64,000 nucleotides of DNA from Methylomonas lenta. Lineage in GTDB: Bacteria; Pseudomonadota; Gammaproteobacteria; Methylococcales; Methylomonadaceae. The notes below the pieces were generated by a model that saw nothing but the letters and a program-made list of their open reading frames with translations, did no database searches and was not told the DNA's origin. A program made the translations under genes and the position numbers. The stretch is from assembly GCF_001644015.1 (NCBI RefSeq), contig NZ_LUUI01000150.1, positions 1 to 64,000 of the forward strand, written 5' to 3'. Shown here in pieces: positions 8,831 through 17,775 of this stretch; the stretch's first letter is position 1; every line of letters starts with the position of its first letter.

Positions 8831-11800
8831 TTAACTAGGCACTCTCAACTTGCGGCTTTCCTGAAATTGCAGCACCAGGCTGTATACCACCGGAAACACC
8901 AGCAGACTCAATATCAACACCGTCAACATGCCACCCATCGCAGGCGCGGCGACGCGTTGAGTGACATCCGCTCCAGTACCGCTAGCCCACATGATGGGCA
9001 TCAAGCCGATGATGTTGGCCAGCGAGGTTATTGCAACCGGTCGCACCCGCAGGGCCGTGGCGGCTTCGGCTGTGGCTATGATTTCTGCAGCGCTGAGCGG
9101 TGCTTGCTTTTGTGCCCGCAGTTTATCCATCTCAATATCGATAAAACTCAACACCATGACGCCGGTTTCAGCGGCTGTGCCCGCCAGGGCGATAAAACCA
9201 ACATAGACGCCAATTGAGAGATTAAATCCAAGCCAGTACACCAGCCAGATGCCACCGATCAGGCTGAAAGGGATGGTGAGCATGACGATAGCCGGCTCGG
9301 TGATATTACGGAACGAGCAATACAGCAGGATGAATATCAGCAGCAGAGTGATAGGTACCACCATTTTCAAGCGTTTTGCCGCCCGTTCCATATATTCGAA
9401 CTGACCCGACCAGGCTACGGTGTAACCGGGTGGGAGTTTGACCTGTTCGGCCAGGTTTTTTTGCGCCTGGGCTACAAAGCCGCCAATATCAGCGGTTTTA
9501 ATGTCTACATAAATCCAGGCATTGGGGCGGGCATCTTCGGTTTTAATCACATCAGCGCCGCGGGTAAAATTAATGTCAGCCACCAGGGTTAATGGTATCT
9601 GACTGCCGGTGGGCGTTGGAATTAGCACCCGCCGCAAGGCTTCCAGGTTGTCGCGCAGATCACGCGGATAACGTAAATTAACCGGATAACGCTCCAGCCC
9701 TTCCACAGTTTCGGTGATGTTCATGCCGCCAATCGCACTTTGAATCACATCTTGCACATCACCCGTGGTCAGTCCGTAACGGGCCGCCGCTTCCCGGCTA
9801 ATATCAAAATCCAGAAAATAGCCGCCGACCGCCCGATCTCCGTAGGCCGACAAAGTATCTGGTAATGTCTTCATCGCACGTTCAATCTCAAGCGATAGCT
9901 TTTGCAGAACATTCAAGTCTGGCCCTGACACCTTGATGCCGACCGGGGTTTTAATACCGGTCGACAGCATGTCGATACGGGTTTTGATCGGCATGGTCCA
10001 GGCGTTGGCTAAACCCGGAAAATGTATGGCTTTGTCCATTTCGGCCATCAGCGCTCGGGTGGTTTTGCTCGGGTCGGGCCATTGCTGTTGCGGCTTGAGC
10101 TTGACGGTGGTTTCCACCATCATCAGCGGCGCCGAGTCGGTGGCGGTCTCAGCCCGGCCGATCTTGCCGAATACATGCTCCACTTCGGGAAAGGTTTTTA
10201 AAATCTTGTCGGTCTGCTGCAACACTTCCCTGGCTTTGGTGATGGAAATGCCGGGAAAAGTAGACGGCATGTACAAAATATCACCTTCATCCAAAGGCGG
10301 CATGAATTCACTGCCGATTTTGGAAATCGGATAAATTGTTGACGCCATCAATAGTGCCGCCAGGATGACTGTCACCAGCCGCCAACGCATCGCCGACTTT
10401 AATACCGGCGCGTGTATAAAATGCAAAAAGCGGTTGATCGGGTTCTTTTGCTCGGGAATGATTTTGCCGCGCACAAAATATCCGACTAATACGGGCACCA
10501 GGGTGACGGTCAAGATCGCCGCTGCCGCCATGGCGTAGGTTTTGGTAAAGGCCAGCGGACTGAACAGACGGCCTTCCTGAGCCTGCATGGTGATAATCGG
10601 CAGGAAGGAGACGGTAATCACCAACAGTGAGAAAAATAAGCCGCTACCCACTTCCCGACAGGAGGCACCGATGACTTGCCAGCGTTCTTTTTCGGTGAGT
10701 TCGGCCTGTTTCTTTGCAACAGCGGCGGCCAGATGCTTGTGGGCATTCTCCACCATCACTACCGCGCCATCGACCATGTCGCCAATCGCCAGCGCAATGC
10801 CGCCCAGTGACATGATATTGGCATTCAGGCCTTGCCATTTCATGATGATAAACGCCATCAGTATGCCCAGCGGCAAGGTGATGATAATTACCAGCGAGGA
10901 ACGTATATGCAGTAAAAACAAAGCTACCAGACTGCAGACTATGATCAGTTCCTCAATTAGGGCCTCGTTCAGAGTGTCCACGGCCCGTTCGATTAAGCTG
11001 CCGCGATCATACACGGTGACGATGTCCACCCCTTCCGGCAAGCCCTTTTTGAGTTGCTCGAGTTTCTCGCGCACGGCCTCGATGGTGGCTAGGGCATTTT
11101 CACCAAAGCGCATGATCACCACCCCGCCCGCGACTTCACCTTCGCCGTTCAACTCGGTGACGCCGCGGCGTAATTCAGGGCCGATTTGGATATGGGCGAC
11201 ATCCTGCAAACGGATCGGTGTGCCATTGGCATCGACACCCACCGGAATGGTATTCAGGTCGGCAATGGATTTGATGTATCCCAAGCCTCTGACCATGTAT
11301 TCGGTCTCCGCCATTTCAAATAAACGGCCGCCGACGTCGTTATTGGAGCGCTTGATCGCAGTGATGACCGTGGATAATGGAATCTGGTAGGCCTGCAGTA
11401 CATTCGGATCGACTTCCACCTGGTATTGTTTGACATAGCCACCGACGGAGGCGACTTCAGACACCCCAGGCACCGTCTGTAAGGGATAGCGTAAATACCA
11501 ATCCTGAATGGAACGCAGTTGGGCCAGGTCGTGTTTGCCGGTTTTGTCCACCAGGGCGTATTCGTAAATCCAGCCCACCCCTGTGGCGTCCGGGCCTAAA
11601 GTGGGTGTGACGCCTTGCGGTAAACGGCCTTTGACGTAATTGAGATATTCCAGTACCCGCGAACGGGCCCAGTACATATCGGTGCCGTCCTCAAAAATGA
11701 TGTAGACAAACGACAAGCCGAAGAAGGAATAGCCGCGCACCACTTTGGCATGCGGCACGGCCAGCATGGCGGTGGTTAAAGGATAGGTGATCTGATCTTC

Positions 11801-11983
11801 AATCACTTGGGGTGACTGGTCGGCATATTCGGTGAAGACGATCACCTGCACATCCGACAAATCCGGTATCGCATCCAGCGGCATGTTTTTAAATGACCAC
11901 AGGCCGGCCAAGGCCAGGATAGCCGCAGCCAATAACACCATAAAGCGGTCTTTTAACGAACTGTTGATCAGCCAATCAGTCAT
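8831..11983 (-). CDS. cusA: CusA/CzcA-type heavy-metal RND efflux pump
   Basis: A 1050-residue inner-membrane RND transporter of the HME subfamily, the proton-driven pump of a CusCBA-type trimeric complex. Hallmarks include the N-terminal membrane helix, QSPQVIEDQITYPL, NNDVGGR, GIALAIGDMVDGAVVMVEN (RND proton-relay segment), GSEFMPPLDEGD and WTMPIKTRIDMLSTGIKTP, which is typical of metal pumps. I start at the ATG at 11983 (MTDWLINSS): a GGAG lies 9 nt upstream, it overlaps the cusB stop by 8 bp, and the length matches CusA (about 1047). Longer in-frame starts exist to 12070. Cu(I)/Ag(I) specificity is inferred from the partner CusB and from CopA nearby. Confidence 0.92.
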   Translation of the reverse strand: MTDWLINSSLKDRFMVLLAAAILALAGLWSFKNMPLDAIPDLSDVQVIVFTEYADQSPQVIEDQITYPLTTAMLAVPHAKVVRGYSFFGLSFVYIIFEDGTDMYWARSRVLEYLNYVKGRLPQGVTPTLGPDATGVGWIYEYALVDKTGKHDLAQLRSIQDWYLRYPLQTVPGVSEVASVGGYVKQYQVEVDPNVLQAYQIPLSTVITAIKRSNNDVGGRLFEMAETEYMVRGLGYIKSIADLNTIPVGVDANGTPIRLQDVAHIQIGPELRRGVTELNGEGEVAGGVVIMRFGENALATIEAVREKLEQLKKGLPEGVDIVTVYDRGSLIERAVDTLNEALIEELIIVCSLVALFLLHIRSSLVIIITLPLGILMAFIIMKWQGLNANIMSLGGIALAIGDMVDGAVVMVENAHKHLAAAVAKKQAELTEKERWQVIGASCREVGSGLFFSLLVITVSFLPIITMQAQEGRLFSPLAFTKTYAMAAAAILTVTLVPVLVGYFVRGKIIPEQKNPINRFLHFIHAPVLKSAMRWRLVTVILAALLMASTIYPISKIGSEFMPPLDEGDILYMPSTFPGISITKAREVLQQTDKILKTFPEVEHVFGKIGRAETATDSAPLMMVETTVKLKPQQQWPDPSKTTRALMAEMDKAIHFPGLANAWTMPIKTRIDMLSTGIKTPVGIKVSGPDLNVLQKLSLEIERAMKTLPDTLSAYGDRAVGGYFLDFDISREAAARYGLTTGDVQDVIQSAIGGMNITETVEGLERYPVNLRYPRDLRDNLEALRRVLIPTPTGSQIPLTLVADINFTRGADVIKTEDARPNAWIYVDIKTADIGGFVAQAQKNLAEQVKLPPGYTVAWSGQFEYMERAAKRLKMVVPITLLLIFILLYCSFRNITEPAIVMLTIPFSLIGGIWLVYWLGFNLSIGVYVGFIALAGTAAETGVMVLSFIDIEMDKLRAQKQAPLSAAEIIATAEAATALRVRPVAITSLANIIGLMPIMWASGTGADVTQRVAAPAMGGMLTVLILSLLVFPVVYSLVLQFQESRKLRVPS

Positions 11984-13436
11984 GTTGATGATCTCCATGA
12001 TCATTGACGGACGGCTCACTATTCGGTGTTGACACGGCTTCAGGTTCGCGCATCTTGGCGGTGGCTTCATGCAATCTCGATTCGGAATCGATTAAAAATT
12101 GCGCGGATGTGACCACTTCTTCACCGGCATTCAGCCCCTCGACGATGGCAATATCGCTACCGGATGCCAGACCGGTGGTGACCAGTCGCGGCTCAAATTT
12201 GCCTGCGCCTCGCACCACGAACACCTGAGTCTGGGCTCCGGAACGAATCACCGCTTCAGCAGGGATTACCACTGCATCCAGTTGTTTGCCGGCATGAATG
12301 GTGATTTCGGCGAACATGTCCGGTTTTAATAGCAGTCCGGTATTATCAAAGGTCAGCCGTACTTTAATAGTGCGGGTTTTGGCTTCGGCGTAGGGATAAA
12401 TGAAGGCCAACTTACCTTTGAAGGTACGTCCCGGTACCCCTGCCAGACGCATTTCCACCGGATCACCTTCTTTAACCCAGGGCAGCTCGTATTCATAAAT
12501 ATCGGCATAGGCCCACACCTTGGATAAGTCCGCGATCATGTACAGTTCGGTTTCCGGAGTGACGTATTGCCCCTCACGGGCGCCGATATTGATGACAATA
12601 CCGCTGGCCGGGGTATGGATGTGCAGACTTTTTTTGATGTGATGGGTTTCAGTCAGGTCATGCAATTGGTGCGTGGGCACATCTAATAACTTTAAACGCT
12701 CGCGTGAACTCTTCACCAGGTCTTCCGCGCCGCGACGAATGTCTTCGATGGGGCTTTTTTCCAACACTTTCAGGTTATTCAGGGCCAGCACGTATTCCTG
12801 CTGACTGGCCACCAATTGCGGCGAATAAATGCTCAATAAGTCTTCATTTTGTTTTACCCATTGGCCGGTTTTATCCACCCTGAGTGTTTCAATCCAGCCC
12901 TCGGTTTTGGGGTGCAGACGCACGATACGTTCTTCGTCATAAGCGATGCGCCCTACTGCCCGAACCACATGTGAAAGCAGAGTTTGTTTGGCAATCGCTG
13001 TACGGACGCCCATATTTTGTTCCGTCACGGCATCGATTTTTACCGTGCCAAGCGGATCGCCGGAGGCGGCGTTAGCGTCGGCATACACCGGCACATAATC
13101 CATACCCATATTGTCTTTGGCGGGTACCGGGGAGGTCACGCTAGGGTTCATCGGGTTGCGATAAAACAGAATTTTGCGTTCGACCGTTTTATCAGTGGAT
13201 CCGTCAATGTCATCGTTGGTGTAAACGGCTACATAATCCATGCCCATGGCATCTTTGGCGGGTACGGGCGAGGTAGCCGATGGATTCATGGGGTTGCGAT
13301 AATACAGCGGTTGTTTGGTGGCTGTTTTGGTAATAGTTTCAGACTGTGGCTTGTCTGCCAACCAGTAACCGCCAATCAGGCCAATTGTCAGCATAGCGGC
13401 TGCGGTCAATAGCAGTTGCTTATTCATAAATAGCAT
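11976..13436 (-). CDS. cusB: CusB-type periplasmic adaptor (membrane fusion protein) with two metal-binding modules
   Basis: A 486-residue RND adaptor linking CusA to the outer-membrane channel. A membrane anchor (about residues 6-25) is followed by two tandem copies of the short module YRNPMNPS.TSPVPAKD.MGMDYVPVY (residues about 45-72 and 91-118), the heavy-metal-binding domain of CusB-like adaptors, with Met clusters for Cu(I)/Ag(I). Then come the hairpin, lipoyl-like and beta-barrel regions (HTPASGIVINIGAREGQYV, GDPVEMRLAGVPG). The acidic/His C-terminus ends NDHGDHQHD. The gene overlaps cusA at its 3' end and the OMP gene at its 5' end. Tandem duplication of the module is less common than a single copy. 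Confidence 0.9.
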   Translation of the reverse strand: MLFMNKQLLLTAAAMLTIGLIGGYWLADKPQSETITKTATKQPLYYRNPMNPSATSPVPAKDAMGMDYVAVYTNDDIDGSTDKTVERKILFYRNPMNPSVTSPVPAKDNMGMDYVPVYADANAASGDPLGTVKIDAVTEQNMGVRTAIAKQTLLSHVVRAVGRIAYDEERIVRLHPKTEGWIETLRVDKTGQWVKQNEDLLSIYSPQLVASQQEYVLALNNLKVLEKSPIEDIRRGAEDLVKSSRERLKLLDVPTHQLHDLTETHHIKKSLHIHTPASGIVINIGAREGQYVTPETELYMIADLSKVWAYADIYEYELPWVKEGDPVEMRLAGVPGRTFKGKLAFIYPYAEAKTRTIKVRLTFDNTGLLLKPDMFAEITIHAGKQLDAVVIPAEAVIRSGAQTQVFVVRGAGKFEPRLVTTGLASGSDIAIVEGLNAGEEVVTSAQFLIDSESRLHEATAKMREPEAVSTPNSEPSVNDHGDHQHD

Positions 13437-14709
13437 CCTCGCCTACATCCGCGCTTAGTTGCGCTAGCGCTTGCTGCGCTTCGGTAAAGGCTTTCCAGTA
13501 TTGGGTTTCGTATTCGAATAGCGTGATCTGGCTGCGCACCAGGTTCAGAAAATCGACTTTGTTGACCTGATAACCGGCCAGCATGGAGGCCACGGTTTGC
13601 CTCGCTTGGGGAATGATGCCGGTATCGAACAGCACAAACTGTTGTTGGGCGCGCTGATAATCGCTATGCGTTTGGCTGATTTGTGCCCGCACATTATTCC
13701 ATTTGTCCTGCAAGGTATAGCGCTGTTGCAGCAGTTCGCTAGTACGCTGATCGATGGCTTTTTCCTGTTTGCTGCCGGCGAAGATCGGTACGTTCATGCT
13801 TACTCCCAGGCTCAATAAGTCCGAGCGGCGAGTGCCGTCGGGCATGTTTGACCGCGCACCATAAGCAGCTTCGATATTGAAATCGGGCAAGAGGTCTTTA
13901 TGGGCGAAATCCAGCCTGGTCTGGGCGGCATTAAGGGCTTGTCGTTCGCTGGCCAACAACGGTCTGGCGGTTTCTGCTTGTTGATACAGCTGATTTTCCG
14001 TTTTGATCTCCGGCAACTGCAAAGGCAAGGTGGCGGAAACTTGCACGGGATGATTGGCCGGCTGATCCAGTAAGGCATTCAATCTGGCTACCGTGCTGCG
14101 GCGTAAGCCGGTTAATCCAATCTTTTGATCCAGCAATTTGGATAATTCCAGCTGAGCCAGCAATACATCCTGCTGTAAACCCTCACCCACTTCATATTTA
14201 GTGCGGGCGATATCGACAAACTGGTGTAACAAGCTGTGATTGCTAGCGACAATCTCCAGCGCCCTATCTAGATAAAACACTTGCCACCACAACGTTTTGA
14301 CGTCGCTTATTAGTCGCAGACGTACTTCATCAGCATTTAGATTGGCCGCTTCGGCTTCATAGTTGGCCGCCTGTTCCTTGAGTGCCAACTTGCCGGGGAA
14401 CGGAATGGCTTGAGACAGGCCGAAACTCATTTGCGTCATATCGACTTGCCGGGTATTAAAGTTATCCACCGGCAGACTCATGGCGTTAAAACTGATTTGC
14501 GGATCAGGCAGGCTGCCTTCTTGCGAGGGAATGGCCGCCATGGCTTGAGCACGGGCCAGCATTTGCGCCAGATCAGGATTATCCTGTGTGACTTTTTGCG
14601 TGGCCGCCTCCAGGGTTAACAGCGACTGTTCATTGGCAACGGCAAAGCCACAAGCCAGCACCAGTGCAGCGACCGACAGATAACGGGTTAATTGCAATAC
14701 GGATGACAT
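13420..14709 (-). CDS. cusC: TolC/CusC-type outer-membrane efflux protein
   Basis: About 429 residues, the outer-membrane channel of the metal RND complex. A signal peptide (MSSVLQLTRYLSVAALVLACGFAVAN) precedes two OEP repeats with long coiled-coil helices (for example TLEAATQKVTQDNPDLAQML and YEVGEGLQQDVLLAQLELSKL). I use the ATG at 14709 because the frame upstream lacks signal-peptide character. The Cys inside the signal sequence (LVLAC) is not in an ideal lipobox, so lipidation is uncertain. The 3' end overlaps cusB by 17 bp. It is the first gene of the cusCBA order on this strand. Confidence 0.88.
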   Translation of the reverse strand: MSSVLQLTRYLSVAALVLACGFAVANEQSLLTLEAATQKVTQDNPDLAQMLARAQAMAAIPSQEGSLPDPQISFNAMSLPVDNFNTRQVDMTQMSFGLSQAIPFPGKLALKEQAANYEAEAANLNADEVRLRLISDVKTLWWQVFYLDRALEIVASNHSLLHQFVDIARTKYEVGEGLQQDVLLAQLELSKLLDQKIGLTGLRRSTVARLNALLDQPANHPVQVSATLPLQLPEIKTENQLYQQAETARPLLASERQALNAAQTRLDFAHKDLLPDFNIEAAYGARSNMPDGTRRSDLLSLGVSMNVPIFAGSKQEKAIDQRTSELLQQRYTLQDKWNNVRAQISQTHSDYQRAQQQFVLFDTGIIPQARQTVASMLAGYQVNKVDFLNLVRSQITLFEYETQYWKAFTEAQQALAQLSADVGEDAIYE

Positions 14710-14848
14710 GATTGTTCTCGAAACGTTGTTGTCACATGGTAACCAGTTGGGGCATAGACACGGCAAAAATCACCGAGCCGACGAGAATTGAGTTACCTGG
14801 AATAGTCGAGCGGTGTCTTTAGGGAAAGACACTATCGACCTAAAACGC

Positions 14849-15220
14849 TTAGAAGGGAGAGATGGGTGGCCTGATAGCCGGAGGCGCAATCAGGGAGAGT
14901 GGCTCCAGTTTTTCTGAAAGACTATAAAAACTTGGGCTATGAGTTGAAATGAATTGAAAAGTCGAGATCACTGCGCAGTCGGCGCAAACATGAAAGCCAC
15001 AGCCAGATGACTGTAGTTTATCGGGATGTGACGAATGCGGTTGGCAATGATCGGCAGCTTGCTGCTCTGATTGAGTGTTTTGATTTGCATGGTCCACCGT
15101 CATAGAAACAGGCAACGCCGCAATTTGACTGGCAACATCCGTGTAATGCGCATAGGTCACCGCCATAGGCATGAGAGCCATAATGAGCGTTAACATCAAT
15201 ACTATGCGATTGCTGAACAT
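14849..15220 (-). CDS. Small exported Cys/His-containing protein preceding the cus genes
   Basis: A 123-residue protein with an N-terminal hydrophobic signal or anchor (residues 1-25, RIVLMLTLIMALMPMAVTYAH). The central part is rich in His, Gln and Cys (ADHCQPHSSHPDKLQSSGCG, then FHVCADCAV with a CxxC). The C-terminus is Pro/Ile-rich. Small proteins of this sort commonly open copper-efflux operons and may bind the metal in the periplasm. I do not recognise a named family. It lies 140 bp upstream of cusC in the same orientation, so it is probably co-transcribed. Confidence 0.6.
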   Translation of the reverse strand: MFSNRIVLMLTLIMALMPMAVTYAHYTDVASQIAALPVSMTVDHANQNTQSEQQAADHCQPHSSHPDKLQSSGCGFHVCADCAVISTFQFISTHSPSFYSLSEKLEPLSLIAPPAIRPPISPF

Positions 15221-15370
15221 GTGATTCAGTTTAACCAGATAAAAGTCTAAAACTTAAGTGTAGGGATCTTCATTACTTATTTATCGTAGCCCTATTGCTC
15301 CAAAAATACAATGCAATTAACCTGGTTTCATGTACCGAACCACAAGCGATCCAGGCGTCGGATTTGTTAG

Positions 15371-15808
15371 TCAAGCTGTTACCTGGCTCATGTTCTTAAA
15401 ATTCGCTAAACAGCATTGACCCGACGGGTTTCTGATGTCACACGCACATTCGTTCGCTTTGGTGCGTTGCTTGATGAAATTTATGATCGGTTCTTCCCTG
15501 TGATCGTTGAGCGCTGATAAATACCGCTCGGCATCAATATCAAAACAGTAACAAAGTGCGTTATTTTGAATCGCTGGATAGCTTCGTAAATGCTGTTTTG
15601 GAATAGTGTTATCCGCACTGGAAAAGTACCCAACCGAGCATAGTTTGGCCGGGCAAAAATAATAGCTATCAGTGATAAGCGACTGGTTCTCTGGAAACCT
15701 AACCTGATGGTAAAGCGTAGGCATACCGACACTTTTACAAGTCGAACCACATTCAGGACAAATCTGTTTGGGTTTGGTGGATGTATTTGAGCAGCAGCAA
15801 TCAGACAT
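15371..15808 (-). CDS. CopZ-like Zn / [2Fe-2S] cysteine-rich protein
   Basis: A 145-residue cytoplasmic protein starting MSDCCCSN (ATG at 15808; a GAGGG precedes it). It matches the N-terminal half of Archaeoglobus-type CopZ: zinc-site cysteines CPECG (17-20) and FCPAKLC (52-57), then a BFD-like [2Fe-2S] block with CYCFD and, near the C-terminus, CACDIRNPSGQCCL. The CopZ HMA domain itself is missing, but the adjacent MerP-like protein (13 bp upstream) supplies an HMA fold as a separate protein. In the archaeal protein the cluster reduces Cu(II) and passes Cu(I) to a pump. Here it closes a merTP operon, so it may handle Hg or Cu. Confidence 0.75.
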   Translation of the reverse strand: MSDCCCSNTSTKPKQICPECGSTCKSVGMPTLYHQVRFPENQSLITDSYYFCPAKLCSVGYFSSADNTIPKQHLRSYPAIQNNALCYCFDIDAERYLSALNDHREEPIINFIKQRTKANECACDIRNPSGQCCLANFKNMSQVTA

Positions 15809-15824
15809 AGACCAACCCTCAGCT

Positions 15825-16151
15825 TTATCGAGAAACCGGTGGAGCGAGGGAACCCGGATATCCCGCATTCGTGGTGGCTTTGATCAATGCTGTACTATCG
15901 GTTTTTAGGCCATCGAACGTGACCACCGCAGTTTTGGCATCGTAATCGACAGTCACTTCTTTTACGCCTTTGACCTTCTGCAAGGCTTTTTTGATGGTGA
16001 CTGTACATAGGGTACAGGTCATGTTTTCTATATTCAGCGTCACCGTTTGCTGTTGGTTTGGCTGTGCAACAGTTGTTTCAGCACAGGCTGCCGGCATCCA
16101 TAGAGCGCTTGATGACAAGCTCAAAATTAACAAACTGGTTTTAATGGTCAT
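15825..16151 (-). CDS. merP: MerP-type periplasmic metal-binding protein
   Basis: A 108-residue protein: signal peptide (1-24, cleaved after AACA), then one HMA domain with the metal-binding motif MTCTLC (Cys46 and Cys49) and the MerP-like VTIKKALQKVKGVKEVTVDY. In mer systems MerP scavenges Hg(II) in the periplasm and passes it to MerT. It follows merT by 12 bp and precedes the CopZ-like gene. The overall sequence is MerP-like more than CopZ-like because it is exported and carries the KKAL-KV-GV signature. Confidence 0.82.
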   Translation of the reverse strand: MTIKTSLLILSLSSSALWMPAACAETTVAQPNQQQTVTLNIENMTCTLCTVTIKKALQKVKGVKEVTVDYDAKTAVVTFDGLKTDSTALIKATTNAGYPGSLAPPVSR

Positions 16152-16163
16152 ATCGGACTCCGA

Positions 16164-16532
16164 TCAAGCCATGAAAAAAGGTGCTACCCAGGGAAAGGCC
16201 AGCAGTAGCAGAATGAATACGGAACCCAACCAAAAAATTAGGCGTTGTCGGTTTTGGATGTCGGATGTGGCACAGATATCACCTTCCTCGCAACGGTAAG
16301 GCGTTAGATAGAGTTTTCGATACCCGAGTCCTATAAAAAGCAGGGTTAAGATGATGAAAAATGGTCGGATCGGTTCCAGTGTCGTCAACGTGCTTATCCA
16401 TGCGCCGCCAATACCCAACGACAACAGCAAAAATGGCCCGACACAGCATGCCGAAGCCCCTATAGCAGCCAATAGGGCTCCGATACCTAACCATGACGGG
16501 GTGTTAGCGGGGGTTTCAGGGTCTGTATTCAT
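16164..16532 (-). CDS. merT: MerT-type mercuric ion transport protein
   Basis: A 122-residue inner-membrane protein with three membrane segments. The first has the diagnostic paired cysteines (SACCVGPF, Cys29-Cys30). A second pair, Cys81 and Cys87 (RCEEGDICA), lies on the cytoplasmic loop, as in MerT of Tn21/Tn501. It takes Hg(II) from MerP and moves it inward, normally to MerA. No merA is in this window. A strong AGGAG ribosome site precedes the ATG, and a MerR-type promoter lies just upstream. Confidence 0.85.
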   Translation of the reverse strand: MNTDPETPANTPSWLGIGALLAAIGASACCVGPFLLLSLGIGGAWISTLTTLEPIRPFFIILTLLFIGLGYRKLYLTPYRCEEGDICATSDIQNRQRLIFWLGSVFILLLLAFPWVAPFFMA

Positions 16533-16573
16533 AGTAATCTCCTAATCCAAACCATGCTCAATATTGGCAAGGA

Positions 16574-16604
16574 GTCTAAACCCTGTTGCTTAGAACAGAG
16601 TCAA
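16574..16604 (-). promoter_or_regulatory. MerR-family operator-promoter driving merT-merP
   Basis: Read on the minus strand: -35 TTGACT (16599-16604), a 19-bp spacer CTGTTCTAAGCAACAGGGT (16580-16598) and -10 TTAGAC (16574-16579). The spacer contains the dyad CTGTT..AACAG. The over-long 19-bp spacing is the hallmark of MerR-family promoters, which are unwound by the metal-bound activator. It lies between the merR stop (16620) and the merT start (16532). The dyad is closer to the ZntR/PbrR/CadR consensus than to classical mer. Confidence 0.8.
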
Positions 16605-16619
16605 GTCCGAGATAAAAAA

Positions 16620-17027
16620 TTAGGGCTGGGTTGATGTGTCTTCGCTAAAGGCATCGAGAATAGCGCAATGAGCGGATGACGCTGTCTGCTGGCAGTCGTT
16701 GACCATAACTCCCAATATCTGCCGAAGAGCCGTTAAGTCCCTGATTTGTTGATCGATCTGCTGGCATTTCTGCTCAGCGAGTTGCCGTACATCGGCACAG
16801 TGCGCCCCGTCAAGCGATAGTAAGGTGGCAATTTCTTTCAAGGTAAACCCAGCTTGTTGCGCACGTTTGATAAAACGGATTCGGCTAACCGCATCAGCTG
16901 AATAACAGCGATAACCGCTATCAGGTTTGTCAGGTTCCATCAATAAACCGATGCGTTGATAGTGGCGAATGGTTTCTACAGTGACACCGGTTTGTTTGGC
17001 AAGTTTGCCTATGGTTAAAGCCGGCAT
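16620..17027 (-). CDS. merR: MerR-type metal-responsive regulator
   Basis: A 135-residue MerR-family activator. The N-terminal winged helix has TIGKLAKQTGVTVETIRHYQ, followed by a dimerisation helix. Cysteines are at 77 (GAHC), 112 and 121. The spacing (35 and 9 residues) is exactly that of the three Hg ligands C82/C117/C126 of Tn501 MerR, which supports mercury sensing; extra cysteines occur at 41 and 88. Unusually, the gene is upstream of and co-oriented with merT, not divergent, so the metal-inducible promoter lies downstream of the regulator gene. Confidence 0.85.
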   Translation of the reverse strand: MPALTIGKLAKQTGVTVETIRHYQRIGLLMEPDKPDSGYRCYSADAVSRIRFIKRAQQAGFTLKEIATLLSLDGAHCADVRQLAEQKCQQIDQQIRDLTALRQILGVMVNDCQQTASSAHCAILDAFSEDTSTQP

Positions 17028-17186
17028 TTTATTGAGCCTTAAATCAAAGGAGTTTTATTGTCATGCATTTTCCAATTACTAGACATTAGGCGTCCAGATT
17101 TTTCACTTTTTGTGTCTCTCGTTTTTTACTAACTTGTCAATTTTTTTTAATGGTTTCATACGACATCTCCAGGTAGATATGCGTCA

Positions 17187-17771
17187 TTACATTAAACCCA
17201 AAATCCGATAAGAACCCTTGGTATTCAGTACAACGGTCACTGGCGAGCTGGATTTGTTTTCCCAAAACCAGCCGTGAGAGCCTTCGAATGGTGCTGATAA
17301 AGAGCCGCTCGACTGATTGTCGGTACTTTCTTTGTAGCTTTTAAAATAACCGGTCTTATCGCCTTGCGGTTCGCCATGAAAATCAAAATAAAGTCTTGCT
17401 CCGTCGGTAGCCCATGAATATTCCAGGGCAGCGCCTTTTATCAGATGGAATTTGTATTCCAGCCCCTCGCCGGCGGGCACCACGATTTTGACAGTATCCT
17501 GCCACTGGGTCGTGGGTGGTTGTTGACCATTTTGCGCCAAGTTTTCAGCGGTGTTCTGTGCCGGACAGGCAATCGTCAGCGACTGACTCGTGGCTGTTGT
17601 TTGCGTGGATAACGCGGTTAAGCCTGTCATGCGTCCGAAGCCGGTCGGGTCAATGCCGTATTCAGCCGGCAGGATGGCGGTAATGAGAATAAGACCAGCC
17701 AGCAGCGTTGCAAAAATGGACGCGATAGTTAGGGATTTTAACGATTGAACGGGAGGCTTGGTGTCATTCAT
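17187..17771 (-). CDS. Transmembrane anchor protein, partner of HupE
   Basis: A 194-residue protein with one N-terminal membrane helix (about residues 12-35, SLTIASIFATLLAGLILITAIL) and a periplasmic beta-rich domain with many aromatic residues (LEYKFHLIKGAALEYSWATD, SHGWFWENKSS). It belongs to the family usually labelled transmembrane anchor protein, which occurs beside HupE/UreJ genes in metal-resistance loci. It starts 4 bp after the HupE stop, so the two are translationally linked. Molecular function is not established. Confidence 0.65.
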   Translation of the reverse strand: MNDTKPPVQSLKSLTIASIFATLLAGLILITAILPAEYGIDPTGFGRMTGLTALSTQTTATSQSLTIACPAQNTAENLAQNGQQPPTTQWQDTVKIVVPAGEGLEYKFHLIKGAALEYSWATDGARLYFDFHGEPQGDKTGYFKSYKESTDNQSSGSLSAPFEGSHGWFWENKSSSPVTVVLNTKGSYRILGLM

Positions 17772-17775
17772 GGTG

